Source: Forficula auricularia
Lineage: Eukaryota; Arthropoda; Insecta; Dermaptera; Forficulidae
Length of the DNA stretch: 64,000 bases
Assembly (NCBI GenBank): GCA_024734495.1
Contig: JALMQS010000187.1
Coordinates: 13,567,128-13,631,127, forward strand
Direction: 5' to 3'
Positions 34,353-46,204 of the stretch are shown piece by piece; the first letter of the stretch is position 1, and every line of letters begins with the position of its first letter. A program made the translations under genes and the position numbers. A model generated the notes under the pieces. That model worked only from the letters and a program-made list of their open reading frames with translations. It had not been told where the DNA came from and did not search any database.

Positions 34353-37300
34353 CAACAACTCTGCTACTCTCGGCAAAACAAAAACTTTTCAATATTTCTG
34401 TTAGCTTAAACTAAAAATCGGATACTGAAGATGGTTGTGAGTTGCAACCGAAACATATTTCGTAGTTTTAAATATTTAATAATTTGTTCCAATTAAAAGA
34501 AAAATATATTTCTTTTATTTCTCTTCGAGAGTAATATAGTACAACCGTCTCTCTGGGAAGTAATCACTTCATTTATAGAAGTCTGCTTTATCTATTTTGC
34601 CATTTTCAAGCTTTTTTATGTAGAATATTTAAAAGTTTATATTTATGTTTAATACCAACACGAAAGTGTATAGAGTCTTGAAAAAATTTTCACTCTTTTT
34701 ACAAATCTCTTGTCCATCGGGATTTTTATTTAATATGTGTTTACATTATTATATTTGTCTCTAAAGACTTCTCTTGGAAAAAATATAATATGCAGATTTG
34801 GAAACTTTTGAACATTAAATAGCCAAGACAATGGCTCGAGAATACGAATGGCTTTAGGAGCTGTTCTATTTGGAAAGATTCCATTTATTTAAATTTGATT
34901 TGTTGTTGAGAGAGCTTATGAGGTATTTCCTATGATATATCATTGAACAATATGAACGCATTCGAGGAATCTTTGGAATGTCATAATTATGAAAAATATA
35001 GTAATATGAACTCAACTTAAAAACTGTAATGGGGAATTAATTTCTAGATTGCGACAATATATCATTTGAAATAATAATTATTTTCTAAGAATAAAATCTA
35101 CGGAAAGTGAAAAGAGAAAGCGAAATATTTGTTGACTTTACCTTTAAAATTAGTTTTAATCATATAAAAAGTTCGTAATTTTCTAGAAGGATATTTGAGA
35201 CGAAATAAATAGATTATTTTTCTTTTTAAATAAGGGTTTATTAAAAAATAGATTTTCTCATCAACCAGGCACAGTCGAAAGTAAAGAAGAGTTAATTGTA
35301 ATGGACTTGATCAAAATATTTCTTTTGCCAGTAAATGAAGCTAAAACAAACTTTTTTTAAAGTTTATTTTAAGAAATTAAGCAAAGAGACTGTCAAAGTT
35401 CAAAATGTATCGTATAAGGTTACTCTAGAGTCTAGTGCTTGTGATTTTTTTCTTCATTTCATTATACATTTTTAATCAGTAATTACGAAAAGCTAATATG
35501 AAATTTCACCTCTTTTAAATGAATTTTATCTTAATTATTTTTAATTATAATTTCTTTATTGAGAATAGGTATATGGAATCATTAAAGAGAAAAAGTAATT
35601 TAATATTTTTTGTTAAAGATGAAAAAAGTTTTTGTACTTAATTTAAATCAAATAGCTAAGCCGTCTACTTAGGAGTTTTATAATTCATTAGAAGTATCGA
35701 CGTATGTCTTAATTTCTCTTGAGATTTACTCATTCATTATACACATTATCAAAAGATTTTTTAGACTAATGTTAATTGTTATTAATATTATAACAGGCTT
35801 GCTTCACAGGTTAAGCTGTTTGTCTGCACATAGTCTCCAAACTGATCTACTCAATATGTCTTCATTCAATCCTCTGTCGGACACTTCAGTCAACTAAAAT
35901 CCGATATCTATTCTTGTTAAACGAGCAAAAATTGTATATTTGTTTATATATATATATATATTTGTATCATGGTTCTATTTTGAAAACGACTCTACCGATT
36001 TTGATGAAATTCACGGGTTAGGGGGTTTTGGGGTTGACAATTTGATCTGTCACGGTCTCATCTTCGACAAAATTGTTTTTGATGGGTTTTTTCGTAATCA
36101 AATTAATTATTCTCAGGTAGACAAATGCCAATCTTATCTTAGGGATTTAAAAAGGGTTCCTCTATTCTTTTGAACCCAGGCAGACAATGGGTTGGGTTAA
36201 TCCTTTATTCTCAAAGGCCTTGAAGAAGTATTGTGTTTGTGGATTTTAACATATTTTGTTCTCCCTAAATGTTAGAAATATTAATAAACGTTTTATAATT
36301 GTTTTTATAAAGAATTTGATTAATTTAATAGAATAAAAAATAATCAAGAATTTATTTAAAAATATATTTCACATAAGCAGGTCTCAATTTTCTGAAAAAA
36401 CAACACATTTTGATAGGTTTTATTTATTAACAATTGGATGAATAAAAATGAAGCATATGGTTGAATCAAAACAGGTGCAGGAGGTGGGGTGCAGTGGTGG
36501 GGGATCCGGGGGTGGGGTCGAGTGGGGTGCAGGTGGAGGGGGGTACAGTGGTCGAATACATTATATATATTTGTATTTTTTTTAATTTGAAAACGGCTCT
36601 CAAATAAAAATCGACCTTTTTATCAGAATTTTAAATTAAAAATAATATTAAAATAAAGCTTTTAACTGAAGAAAGAAGTTACCGAGCATCGCTCGGTGCC
36701 TCCAGTTACTTTTTTCTTATAATATATCCTCAGCCTAAGCTATAGCATTTATTGAGATAATTCTTTCTTTAAAATATATTTATATCTTATAGCTTATGTC
36801 TTCAATTTAAACTTCCAAAGTGGGTTTAAACTTATTTTGAAATTAAAAAAAAAAATTAAAAATAATTAAAGGAAAAAGTAAAAACTTTTTTAATACTTGG
36901 TACCTAAGCTTTTCACAATTTTACAGATGATCGTGAAGGGACTATCCCACCCATATTTAGAGCTGTTCTACAAATAAATTTAAATAAAATAAACTAAAAA
37001 TTTAAATCTTGATTTAATTAACTATCTAATAAGTAACATTTATTAATTGCAATACATAATATAATTATAATGTTAATGAACTATATTAGAAGGCAACAAA
37101 AAATTAACTGTAACTAACTGTAATTGAAATAAATATCTGTTAATTTCTTTATTCTCTTAACATAATAAAACATTCATCAAGTGTAATTGAAATAAATATC
37201 TGTTAATTTCTTTCTTCTATCATCATAATAAAACATTAAAATAACAATAAAATAATTCAAAAAATATGTTTTAATTTTATAAATTGAAATTAAAAAACAA

Positions 37301-37841
37301 ACAATACAACGTATGTTTAAACTTTTATCATTAGAAAGCTTTAAAATCTTAATAAAATCACATAAAAAATATATTTTCTGCATTTTTGAAGAGGACTTTC
37401 TGTAGTTAAAGAGTCTAAAATCTAAATGCTTATTAACATTGGAAATACACACATTTTGACCCCAGAACGAGCGTTCTAGGACTTTTTATTCTTGACTTAT
37501 CGTGGACATTTAAATCCAGATACACACAGGAAAAAGAGCGTAGTTGAAAATTATTTTTCTCTACATTTCAGGTAATTCATAAATATAGCTTAGATTGTCT
37601 CGCGGGTGTAGCGAGTGATTAAATTAATTTAAATATCACGTGTGAGAGTGTGAGAGTTATACATTTATGATTCAGCTTAGAGCTAAATCAATCGTAACAG
37701 ATGAAACTGTGTATGATTTGAGCTGTAGAGTATTCAGATTATCAGAATGAATTTTGTGGCAAATCGAGATGTTATGTGGAGGCACCCCAAAGAATAATGA
37801 AAAGTACAAATTCCGAATAAAATAATTTACCATTTACTCAC
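34353..37841. other. Long AT-rich stretch, probable LGR intron or 3' region
   Basis: No further LGR exon was recognised here. The next exon (start of helix 5 onward) should lie below 37842 on the minus strand. Contents are a TA repeat (35941-35962), a dispersed repeat at 35965-36180 (ttttgaaaacgactctaccg), a G-rich tract at 36475-36555, and a duplicated stretch of about 60 bp (gtaattgaaataaatatctg at 37119 and 37181). A short minus frame reading VSDRGLNEDILSRSVWRLC lies at about 35900-35830. Confidence 0.5.
36475..36560. repeat. Short G-rich tract
   Basis: gtggggtgcagtggtggggg-type sequence in AT-rich surroundings, similar in composition to 31935-32175. Confidence 0.6.
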
Positions 37842-37933
37842 CTAAAAAAACGAACACGGAATATTCCCAGCCACTTGGCTTTTCCGAGGTGATGTGGAGA
37901 GCGAGGCAAACACCCGATCTGCCATAGAAATTT
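37842..37933 (-). CDS. LGR-type GPCR, exon for ECL2 and start of TM5
   Basis: Read on the minus strand after the acceptor tttttttcag (37934-37936): a split codon, then NFYGRSGVCLALHIT, SEKPSGWEYSVFVFL, and a split codon at the donor G|gtgagt (37841-37840). FYGxxGVCxxLHI is the second extracellular loop signature of relaxin-receptor-like LGRs. The Cys would bond to the helix-3 Cys, and WEYSVFVFL opens helix 5. The 92-base exon enters in phase 2, matching the exon at 40161-39986 across an intron of 2.05 kb (the join makes an Arg codon), and leaves in phase 1. These receptors are plasma-membrane G-protein-coupled receptors for relaxin/insulin-like peptides. Ligand identity here is unknown. The intron holds a TTAA transposon copy. 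Confidence 0.88.
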
Positions 37934-38238
37934 CTGAAAAAAAACAAAAATTCATTACAAATTATCAACAAATTTAATTATTTAGTATCAAACAATTCCA
38001 GAAGTCAATTAAAATGAAAATTTATAAAAATTTCAACGCTCTTATTAAATAAGTTTTAATTTATGTCAAAAGAACTATGAGAATCGAAGTGCCTAAAATT
38101 CTAACCAAGCTATCATTTGAAATGAATCACCCTTGTCAATAAGACCAGCTTAGAAATTTAAGTCAAAGATCTATTCCTTTACATCATAAAATTTTGCCGG
38201 ATATTGATTCGAAAATCCAATGAAAAATCATAGTCTAC

Positions 38239-38320
38239 CAGCGGTTCTTAAACTTTTCTTACTTGCGACCCCATTTTGACGAAGACTTTTGAAAAAAATG
38301 CAAATTTTACTCAGAACATT
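38239..38320. mobile_element. hAT left-end fragment in LGR intron
   Basis: CAGCGGTTCTTAAACTTTTC followed by cttgcgaccccattttgacg, a common hAT MITE terminus. The right end was not found. Confidence 0.5.
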
Positions 38321-38996
38321 AAAGAATATTTGTATATTTTGAAATTTTGAATCAATAGCTCAGTATTGGACGTAAGCTATAAATATACCAGGTCGTCTCC
38401 AAACAAAAACTTCTAACTTTTTCGTCGAAGATGTTGAAATCTTAAATGCAATTTCATAGCTGGCCAATGTGGGTGGCGTATGTCAGAAGAGATTTGACTC
38501 AAAGGATAGCCAAATGACCTGATACTTTTTTGACACTTGGGTTAGATTCCCGAGAATCCGACAGCGTTTCTGACAAACAGTCAAAATTATCTTCAGATAG
38601 AACAGGGCTAATGGTATCTTCAAATAGATGACAATAGAAACTTAGTAATAATGAGAAAAACTGGAGGTTTTTTAAAACTCAGTAAGCTTTCTACAAACTC
38701 TAGTGATTTGACAATTTTTTGGCAGAGATCTGCTTGGGCTAGATATTTTGAGAAAGTATCAGTTTTTCGTTCAAAAATAACACTTTAATTCAAGTAGCCA
38801 GAAAATTTTTTCCTCCCTGATGTTCAAATTGTTTTTTTATCAGAGTATTTTTTTTATTGAACGTTTATTTTAAATCCTGTAAAATTTTCATGTTAATCTC
38901 AACATATCGGGGGAGGGGGGTTCTTACACTGCTGGCTACCGCCTTGCCTTGATTGTTTATTTCCGATCTTTTGATCTATTATTTGATCTTCTTTAA

Positions 38997-39681
38997 GGTA
39001 GTTGTATCACCAAATGCATTTTCTTAGGATTTTTTTTGAAATTTAGATAGATTATTATTTAAATAATTCTGCATCGATTGGTGCAAAATGAAATTTATGA
39101 ACAATATAGTTCCGGAGATATTAAAGTCCAAAGATAGAGTTTTTCAGACTCTTATACATTGCACTATACGGGATACCGGAAAGTTTACTTACATACATAT
39201 ATAATTATAATTTAGAAACACTTCTTACGATTGTTATAAATAACTAAACCAACATTAAACAATAACTAATACATTTTTAAGAAAATTTTCATTCATAGTT
39301 AGAACAAAGTTTCTGAGATGAAAAATTTACACTAAAAACAAGCTGGCAACAACGCATTTATTTAACCCACTTTAGTGCACTTTTTTTACCTTTTTTCGCT
39401 TCAGCCATTGCCGCAACAAGCTTTCAATCACTTATTAAGAACTTTTTGTTTTATAAATCTCCCTTTATAATGTACTTTATCTGACATTTCTATGATAAAA
39501 TATATACAAACTCGGACAGTGGTGCCAGATCTTTCAAATGAGCAGTTAGTTGTACGGGATTGGCTAGTAGTGGTACATAAACAGCAAAAAGTTTTGGGCT
39601 TATGATTTATAAATCCTAACTGTCTGTACTATATACTCTAGCATTTACTATATTTGCTACTACTGTCGTGATTCATCAACC
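38997..39681. mobile_element. TTAA-flanked transposon, copy 2
   Basis: GGTAGTTGTATCACC at the left and a decayed complement (gattcatcaacc) at the right, each flanked by TTAA (38993-38996, 39682-39685). It is 685 bp. The minus strand near 39500-39440 keeps MSDKVHYKGRFIKQK, the start of the transposase-like frame, then a stop. It lies in the intron between the two LGR exons. Confidence 0.78.
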
Positions 39682-39985
39682 TTAAGGGTATAAACAATAA
39701 GGACAGGATGTTATTTTTTATCGAAAACCTGTACTTTATTACATCATTATATTCTTTTGTAAAATGTGTTATTTATTATATATCTCATTATTAGTAGTAA
39801 TAAGTAAATAAAATAAAATTCGATTTGATTGATCTATTCAAAACTTTTTAATTAGGAAGAAATTGTTTAATATCCGTAAAATTCATCTTATAATAGTATT
39901 TTTATTTTCTTTTATATAAAAATTTTGGAGCGAAAAGCACTTTAAGCATGATTCTTTGTGTTATTTCATTGAATTGAAAATTTAC

Positions 39986-40161
39986 CGGAAATAATGAATA
40001 TCGAAGAGAGGTAGGCCTGCGAGGACGGCTGCTCCCAACCAGCCAAGGGCCATCAGCAATCTCGTCTTGGGCATCTCCAGCCTCTGCATCCGAAACGGGA
40101 AAATGATCACCAGGAAGCGGTCCAGCGTAATCACTGCCAAATGCAAATAGGAGATTGAACC
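39986..40161 (-). CDS. LGR-type GPCR, exon for TM3 end to TM4
   Basis: The minus strand from the acceptor AAAG (40163-40162) encodes GSISYLHLAVITLDRFLVII (end of helix 3, with DRF replacing the canonical DRY at its cytoplasmic end), FPFRMQRLEMPKTR (second intracellular loop) and LLMALGWLGAAVLAGLPLF (helix 4). It closes with DIHYF and two bases of a split codon at the donor CG|gtaaat. LTLxxFLxIxFPFR and the PLF...YF run are LGR-like, and the next exon confirms the family. The exon is markedly GC-richer than the DNA around it. The exact acceptor is less certain than the donor because the pyrimidine tract is weak. Helices 1-3, the leucine-rich repeats and any LDLa module should be on exons above 40163, which I did not find in the window. 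Confidence 0.87.
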
Positions 40162-40255
40162 CTTTGTTACAACAACTAGGTTAACTAGATGAGCCCTTGA
40201 AGATAAAACAGAAATGAATAAAGAAACAACGTACAAGAAACAAGTAGGATAAGTA

Positions 40256-41155
40256 CAGGGTGGGGCATAAAGATCTACCACATTTTGAAGAGGTATAAAA
40301 AAATGAAAATATTTAATTAGAAAAAAACTGAATATATATTTTTCGAAAGAACATAGAATAATTTATTTTTTAAATGTGTTTTAAACATTATCAGACAAAA
40401 AAAAAGGGGGGGGGTCAAAAATGAAAATTCCATATACTACATAAACATACATATACACAATACATTTACCATCTTTACTACAATTCCACCAAAAGTTTAT
40501 GCAGAAAGACTTAACTTTTTTCTTGTATTCTATTTAAACAATTTAATATGAAGATCGAGGAACAATCTTTTGAAGTTGTATTATATATTATTATATTTGA
40601 AGTGAATTTTTCTTTTCCTTAAATGTTTTTTTTTTTTTCATTTTTTAAATTTTATTTTGTCCCCAGTTTGAAAATGAGAATATTAAATTAATACTGTGGG
40701 CCCCAAAAAGCTAGAAATGCAAAAATTAACCACCCAAAATAGGGAGGAGGGTGAAAAATGAAAATACTAGCCCTTTTTACCAAACTCAACCAAATTTTGT
40801 TTACATATTCTGTGGAGCCCCAGAAGGCTAGAAATGCAAAACTAACCTAATTTTGTATACATAGTTTGGTCGAAAGGGCTAGAATTTTCATTTTTGACCG
40901 TCCCCCTCATTTTGGGTGTTTTTTTTATTTCTAGCCTTCTATATGTATACAAAATTTGTTTGAGTTTGGTCGAAAGGGCTAGAATTTTCATTTTTGAACT
41001 ATCCTTTTTTTTTATCTGATATACCTAGTGTTTAAAACACATTTAAAAAATTTATTTTATGTTCTTCTCAAAAATATATTTAGTTTTTTTTCTAATTAAA
41101 TTTTTTAATTTTTTATACCTCTTCAAAATGTGGTACATCTTTATGCCCCTCCCTG
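40256..41155. mobile_element. Palindromic mariner-type MITE in LGR intron
   Basis: Ends CAGGGTGGGGCATAAAGATC and near complement, flanked by TA (40254-40255, 41156-41157). Arms of about 150 bp (to 40410 and from 41005) contain CCACATTTTGAAGAGGTATA. The centre holds several degenerate copies of the AACCAAATTTTGTATACATA repeat in both orientations. It lies 95 bp upstream of the LGR helix-3 exon. Confidence 0.8.
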
Positions 41156-41157
41156 TA

Positions 41158-42799
41158 GAATTTCACATTCCTTTAAAATTTTAAATTTTAAAAGAAACAT
41201 TACAAGGTGGTTTCTATACAAGCGACTAATTACATAATGCACTTTAGAACTATTTGTACTTTTACAGTGAATATTATATTTACAATTTTCCCCAATATCT
41301 ACCATCTAAGTAAAAATATAAGATTGAAGGAGACAATAAAAGAGTGTGTCTTCTGCTGGAATTATAAATTTTATTTATTTATAACGTGACTCCTTAAAAG
41401 TTATTGACTATAGTCTCTTTTATTGTCTCCATCAATAAATAAAAATTCTGCTAGTCTCGGCACAAAAACTTTCAATTTAATAAAAATATAAGAATAAAAG
41501 AAATACATTTTTCAAGACATGGTTAGGCTCTATAAAAAATTTTAGGGATTTTTTTTTTCTTTTGTTAATTGTTTTAGCTAGACAACTAAAACTTGCCACA
41601 AAGATTAATCTTATATCTTTTTCTTCTTCAAGTGCCATACTCAATCGAGCGTCAGTGATTACTATGGAGAGTAACCTCTCCATTGTAATTTTCTGGGGAA
41701 ATTTTTCACAGGGATGGTTTCCCGTTGCCTTCCCCTGGAATCTTATATATGTGTGTCAAAATTTAGTTCATTAACTACAACAATAACTTCCCATTATTCC
41801 ACCTATAAAACTTGGCATTATTTTAATACAAATTTGTTTACCAAATTTCAGCTACAACTTTTAGCTTAAACTTAACATTCGATTATTTTGAGATTGTCTG
41901 CATTTTTAAACCAAAAGTTCTGAAATTAGAAAGTCCAAAATCTAAACAATTTTTTTGTTTTGGAAATACAAATATTTTGGCAAAAAATGAATGTTATAAC
42001 GTTATACATCCATTCTTGAGTTATGGTAGGTATCCTAGTCCAGACAGAGAGGTAGAAGCAATGAAAATAACTTTTATTTTAGTTTCATTCAGTAACTAAT
42101 GCGCTCTTCCACATTTTATTGATTATTTTAGGGATTTTAGATCGTAATTTTTCTACATTAAAATATTCCTTTAACATTGAAATTTTAATAAATAATAAAA
42201 CAGTTTTATGATTAGTAGCTATTGGTTCAAAATATATTTACAGTTGAAAATTTATTTTCAATTAAATATAGATATATGAGCAATAAACATCTTTGATGTC
42301 AAAAAGTCCCCTCTCTTTAATAAAACAATACTTTAATTTACATAATATAATTTTATATTTATACATTCAAAAGCAATTTTTATTCATTTCACATCTATGC
42401 AAAAAGGTTGTCCAGGCTTATCTTTTATTAATTTCATTTTTTATGGTTTCGGTCCATTTATCAAGAATACAAATTAATTTTCTGTAATACTTTAGTTTTA
42501 TATCTTTATGTGAGTGTGAATAAATGTAAATAATTGTAAGAACCAAATTATAGTCGGATAAACACTGTGTGGGTCTTAAACATGAGTCTCGGGCAGCTAG
42601 TACTGAGAACATAATGGAGCATCGAGCATAGCAGAATACAAAGCAACGTTTTTATCTCTGGCCATTATAGAGTGGCGTACGACCTAAGCTTCACATTGCT
42701 AATTAAATTATCAAAATAAATAAATAAAAAATTCACTTTTATTTTGAAAATATATTGCAGATTTATTACACTATTAAAAAAAAATTACCCCCGTAAAAC
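41158..42799. other. Intergenic or intronic, dispersed repeats
   Basis: 41560-41775 has a repeat with ttcacagggatggtttccc and cttcccctggaatc, text seen widely in invertebrate genomes as I recall. 41385-41480 shares CTGCTAGTCTCGGCA with the ends of the palindromes at 34370 and 62800. No LGR exon recognised. Confidence 0.45.
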
Positions 42800-43365
42800 T
42801 AACAATGGATTCCAGCAGAGTTTTATACGCTGATTATCATGCAATTTCCCGATTTTTTACAACACGTCAGAGTTTTGAGATATTATCGGTCAAAACGACT
42901 AAAAATGCCATTTTTATTTATTTTCGAGTCCCATTAGATATTAAACCGCAATACTTGAAATCAAAATATTTTATTGACGTAATAGAAAACAGCTTCCTCT
43001 TTGATTTTCAAATTACCACTTGTTTTTAGGACTCGAGTTATAACTAAAAAACTAAAACTACATGATTATAAAGGATAAAAAAACATAAGATTTTAGTTTT
43101 TAGTTATAACTCGAGTTCTAATTGAGCTAAAAACAAGTGGTAATTTGAAAATCAAAGAGAAGCTATTTTCTTTTACTTCAACAAAATATTTTGATTTCAA
43201 ATATTGCTGTTTAGTATTTAATAGGATTCGAAAATAGGTCAAAATGGCCTTTTTCGTCATTTTTGACCGATAATATCTCAAAAGTCTGACGTGTTGTAAA
43301 AAATCGAGAAATTGCATGATAATCAGCGTATAAAACTACTGGAATCCATTGTTAGGTTAACTGGG
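42800..43365. repeat. Large palindrome, 260-bp arms
   Basis: Arms about 42803-43060 and 43092-43360 are reverse complements (AACAATGGATTCCAG at the left edge, CTGGAATCCATTGTTAG at the right) with a spacer of about 35 bp. The frames on each arm are mirror images of one another and diverge by frameshifts, so they are not genes. No TA, TTAA or 8-bp duplication was convincing. Confidence 0.8.
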
Positions 43366-44329
43366 CATAAATTTTGGATTAATTTTTGTCGAGCAGTGTT
43401 ATCAGCACAGGGACGGAAAATCACAAATGAATCCGGTGAATATTACACATTTTTTCTGGGATGTGAGAATCAATCGTAACAAATATATATATAATATATT
43501 TATATTATATATATTATATTTTGCTCTTTTTGGATTTTTATCATTAAAAAAATAATGTGTATAGGTTCTCTTTTATTTTCTCCAGATTTAACAAAATAGA
43601 TAGGAAAATCAATAAGCACCTACTAAATTCGATATTTGTTTAAGGCATATTTCTAAAAAACATATTAGAAAAATTGCAATTATTCTTATTTATGAATTAG
43701 GAAAGAGAGGATTCCTCTATTTTCAAATTTATAAATTTTTGGACGAGGCATCTTTCCTTCATCAGCGATTCTCATTTATGTGCGACCATTAGGAATTTTT
43801 AGGTCGTCAGTGCGACTTGGGTTGGCCAGGCCTGGGCTAAAAGGATGATTCTTTCCAAATATATACGAAGTATTCCAAGGGCCCCAGTAAAGATATTTAC
43901 ACCTAAAAAATGTCTGAATGTTGTAGTTGAAGTTTTGGAAATAGATTTATAAAAAATTATTTCTTCATTTAATTAAGCAATTCTCTCTTATTTTGTGAAG
44001 ATTTAGTGATTTTTTTTATTGAGTACGAAAATCTTGAATATCTTTTAAAACGATAGCACTAATAATAAAAGACTTCATTTATCAATCCTTTTGAAATACG
44101 CGTGTGAAAAAAAGGATTTTCTTTAAGAAGCGACTATACTAATTTATCATGATCACCGATAGATTGATTACTCCTATTCAAGTGAAAGTTCAATAAAAGG
44201 AACCAACGTTTAAAGTTAAACATTAGAAATGTGTAATCAAGTAGGTTTATGAAAAAATATGATGAATTAAGAAAAGTTAAGAATTTAGATTTATCTTATG
44301 TAAGTGGGAATGAAAATAGTGAGAAGATT
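43366..44329. other. Intergenic, AT-rich
   Basis: No gene recognised. A TA-rich block at 43484-43520. Confidence 0.5.
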
Positions 44330-44635
44330 TGTGAAAAGAGTTTTCAGAGCGATTATGGTGATGGATTAGATGACTTGTAGTCATGCTAGGGTAGACTACA
44401 TTGACGGATAGACTTCCAATGAAAGAGGAAACATACTTTAGAGAATCAAGCCTCGTTTCGACATCGATCGATTATGACGATGTTGGATATGTGGTGGTAG
44501 TTCGATCCTAGCTGACGAATAAACAAGTTCTACTGGCTGAAATACTCGGCTACCCCACTAACCTTACTAAAATCGTTTACTTATGTGCTGTCTAAATGAG
44601 CTTTGTTCCAGGTGACATTAAATAAATGAAAAAAA
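44330..44635 (+). mobile_element. SINE with CTGTCTAAATGAGCTTTG tail
   Basis: Contains a B-box-like TAGTTCGATCCTAGC (44508-44522) and a 3' region TACTTATGTGCTGTCTAAAT...GGTGACATTAAATAAATG ending in A-rich sequence. The same 3' region inserted with target duplication at 33225. The 5' boundary is uncertain. Confidence 0.6.
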
Positions 44636-44705
44636 ACCAAAAATCAAGTTAAGACACTTCTAAACGCCGACAGGTACAAACATTTCTTAAAAATAGCCAC
44701 TTTAA

Positions 44706-45410
44706 GGTAGTTGTTTCACCATATGGGTTTTCTTATGATTTTTTTGAAATTTAAATAGATTATTATTTAAATACTCCTGCATCGATTGGTGGCAAGGCGA
44801 AATCTATGAACAATATAGTTCCGGAGATGTTAAATTCCAATGATATAGTTTTTCAGACTCTTATACATTGCACTATACGGGATATCGAAAAGTTTACATA
44901 CATATTTAATTATAATTAAGAAACTCTTCTTACCATTGTTATAAAAAAACTAAACCAACATTAAACAATAACTAATACATTTTTTAAGAAAATTCTAATT
45001 CATAGCTACAGAACAGTTTCTGAGATAATAATGAATAAATAATGAAAAATGTATAATGAAAAATTTACACTAAAAACAAGCTGGCAACAACGTATTTATT
45101 TAACCTAAAAAGTGGGTTAACTTGAGTAATTTTTATGACGTTTTTTCTATTCAGCCAGCGCTTTCAGTCGCTTATTAAGAACTTTTTGTTTTAGAAATCT
45201 CACTTTATAATGTACTTTATCTGAAATTTCTATGATAAAATATATACAAACACGGACAGTGTTGCAAGATTTATCAAACGAGCACGGGATTGGCTACTAG
45301 TGGTACATAAACAGCAAAAAGTTTTGGGCTTATGAATTATGAATCCTTATTGTCTGTTCTATATACTCTAGAATTAACTTTTTTGCTACTATTGTTGCGA
45401 AACAACTACC
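44706..45410. mobile_element. TTAA-flanked transposon, copy 3
   Basis: GGTAGTTGTTTCACC ... GCGAAACAACTACC. TTAA precedes it (44702-44705), but the right flank is TCTC, so one target copy has mutated or been lost. It is 705 bp. The transposase start remnant (SEISDKVHYKVRFLKQK-like) is on the minus strand near 45240-45180. Confidence 0.75.
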
Positions 45411-46009
45411 TCTCATATTGTATTTTTAAAGTGAATTAAATTTAAAAAATGTTTAAATAGTATTACTTAGAGGATCTTTACAGGGATACCTCACATACCA
45501 TGGCTAAAAGAAAATATTTTCTACCCCAGAAAAAATCGATCCTTTCTAAAAATAGTCATCCGATTAAAATATTAGCACTTTTTTGATTTCTGGGAAAATA
45601 AATACAGTCGACTCTCGATAATTCGAAATCCAAGGGACTACAAGAAAAATTCGAATTATCGAGACTTCGAATTATCAAGAAGTTTGAATTATCAAGAGGA
45701 AAAAAAAATCGAATTATTGAGAGTTTTTATTATATTTTGGAAAATATGTTTGAGCTCACAAGGATTTTATATATACCTACCCTCAAGTAAAAAAGAAAAA
45801 ATTAATGAAAACGACAAAAAAGAACAAAAAAATTACATATGTATTGACATTAGATAATAACATACCTAATTAAAAAAAATAAGAATAGTTTTTTGCTAGG
45901 AAAAATTAGAATTATAAAGAGGGAAAGTGGCCTAGTTCAAATTATAGAACGTTTTCTCCCCCTCTTGTTACAAAGAGGATTTCGAGTTATATAAAATACA
46001 CAGCATTTT

Positions 46010-46200
46010 TTCGATTTACCGAAGTTAACAACTGAAGAACTAAGCGAAATCCAGGATATAGTGGAATGGATCGATGTGAGAAAGAGAGGATGGGGGGAAC
46101 GTGTGGAACGAATGACGGATGACCGCCTTGCAAAAATCGTGAAGGAAAATTGCCCACGTGGCGCACGGTGCAGAGAGCGGCCGAAAAAAGATGGAAATAT
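46010..46200 (+). pseudogene. RTE-like C-terminal fragment
   Basis: Plus frame: LPKLTTEELSEIQDIVEWI, then KRGWGERVERMTDDRLAKIV, then RERPKKRW. The run HVERMxDDRLxK...GRPKKRW is the extreme C-terminal block of RTE-group LINE proteins. It is out of context here, within a pogo-like element and beside a jockey fragment. Confidence 0.5.
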
Positions 46201-46204
46201 TTTT

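Noticed and set aside
35830..35900. Minus-strand frame VSDRGLNEDILSRSVWRLC as a possible receptor exon
   Set aside because: No transmembrane character, no matching phase-1 acceptor, and too short to assign.
42805..43317. Two 74-codon frames on opposite strands
   Set aside because: They are mirror images from the two arms of a palindrome and diverge by frameshifts.
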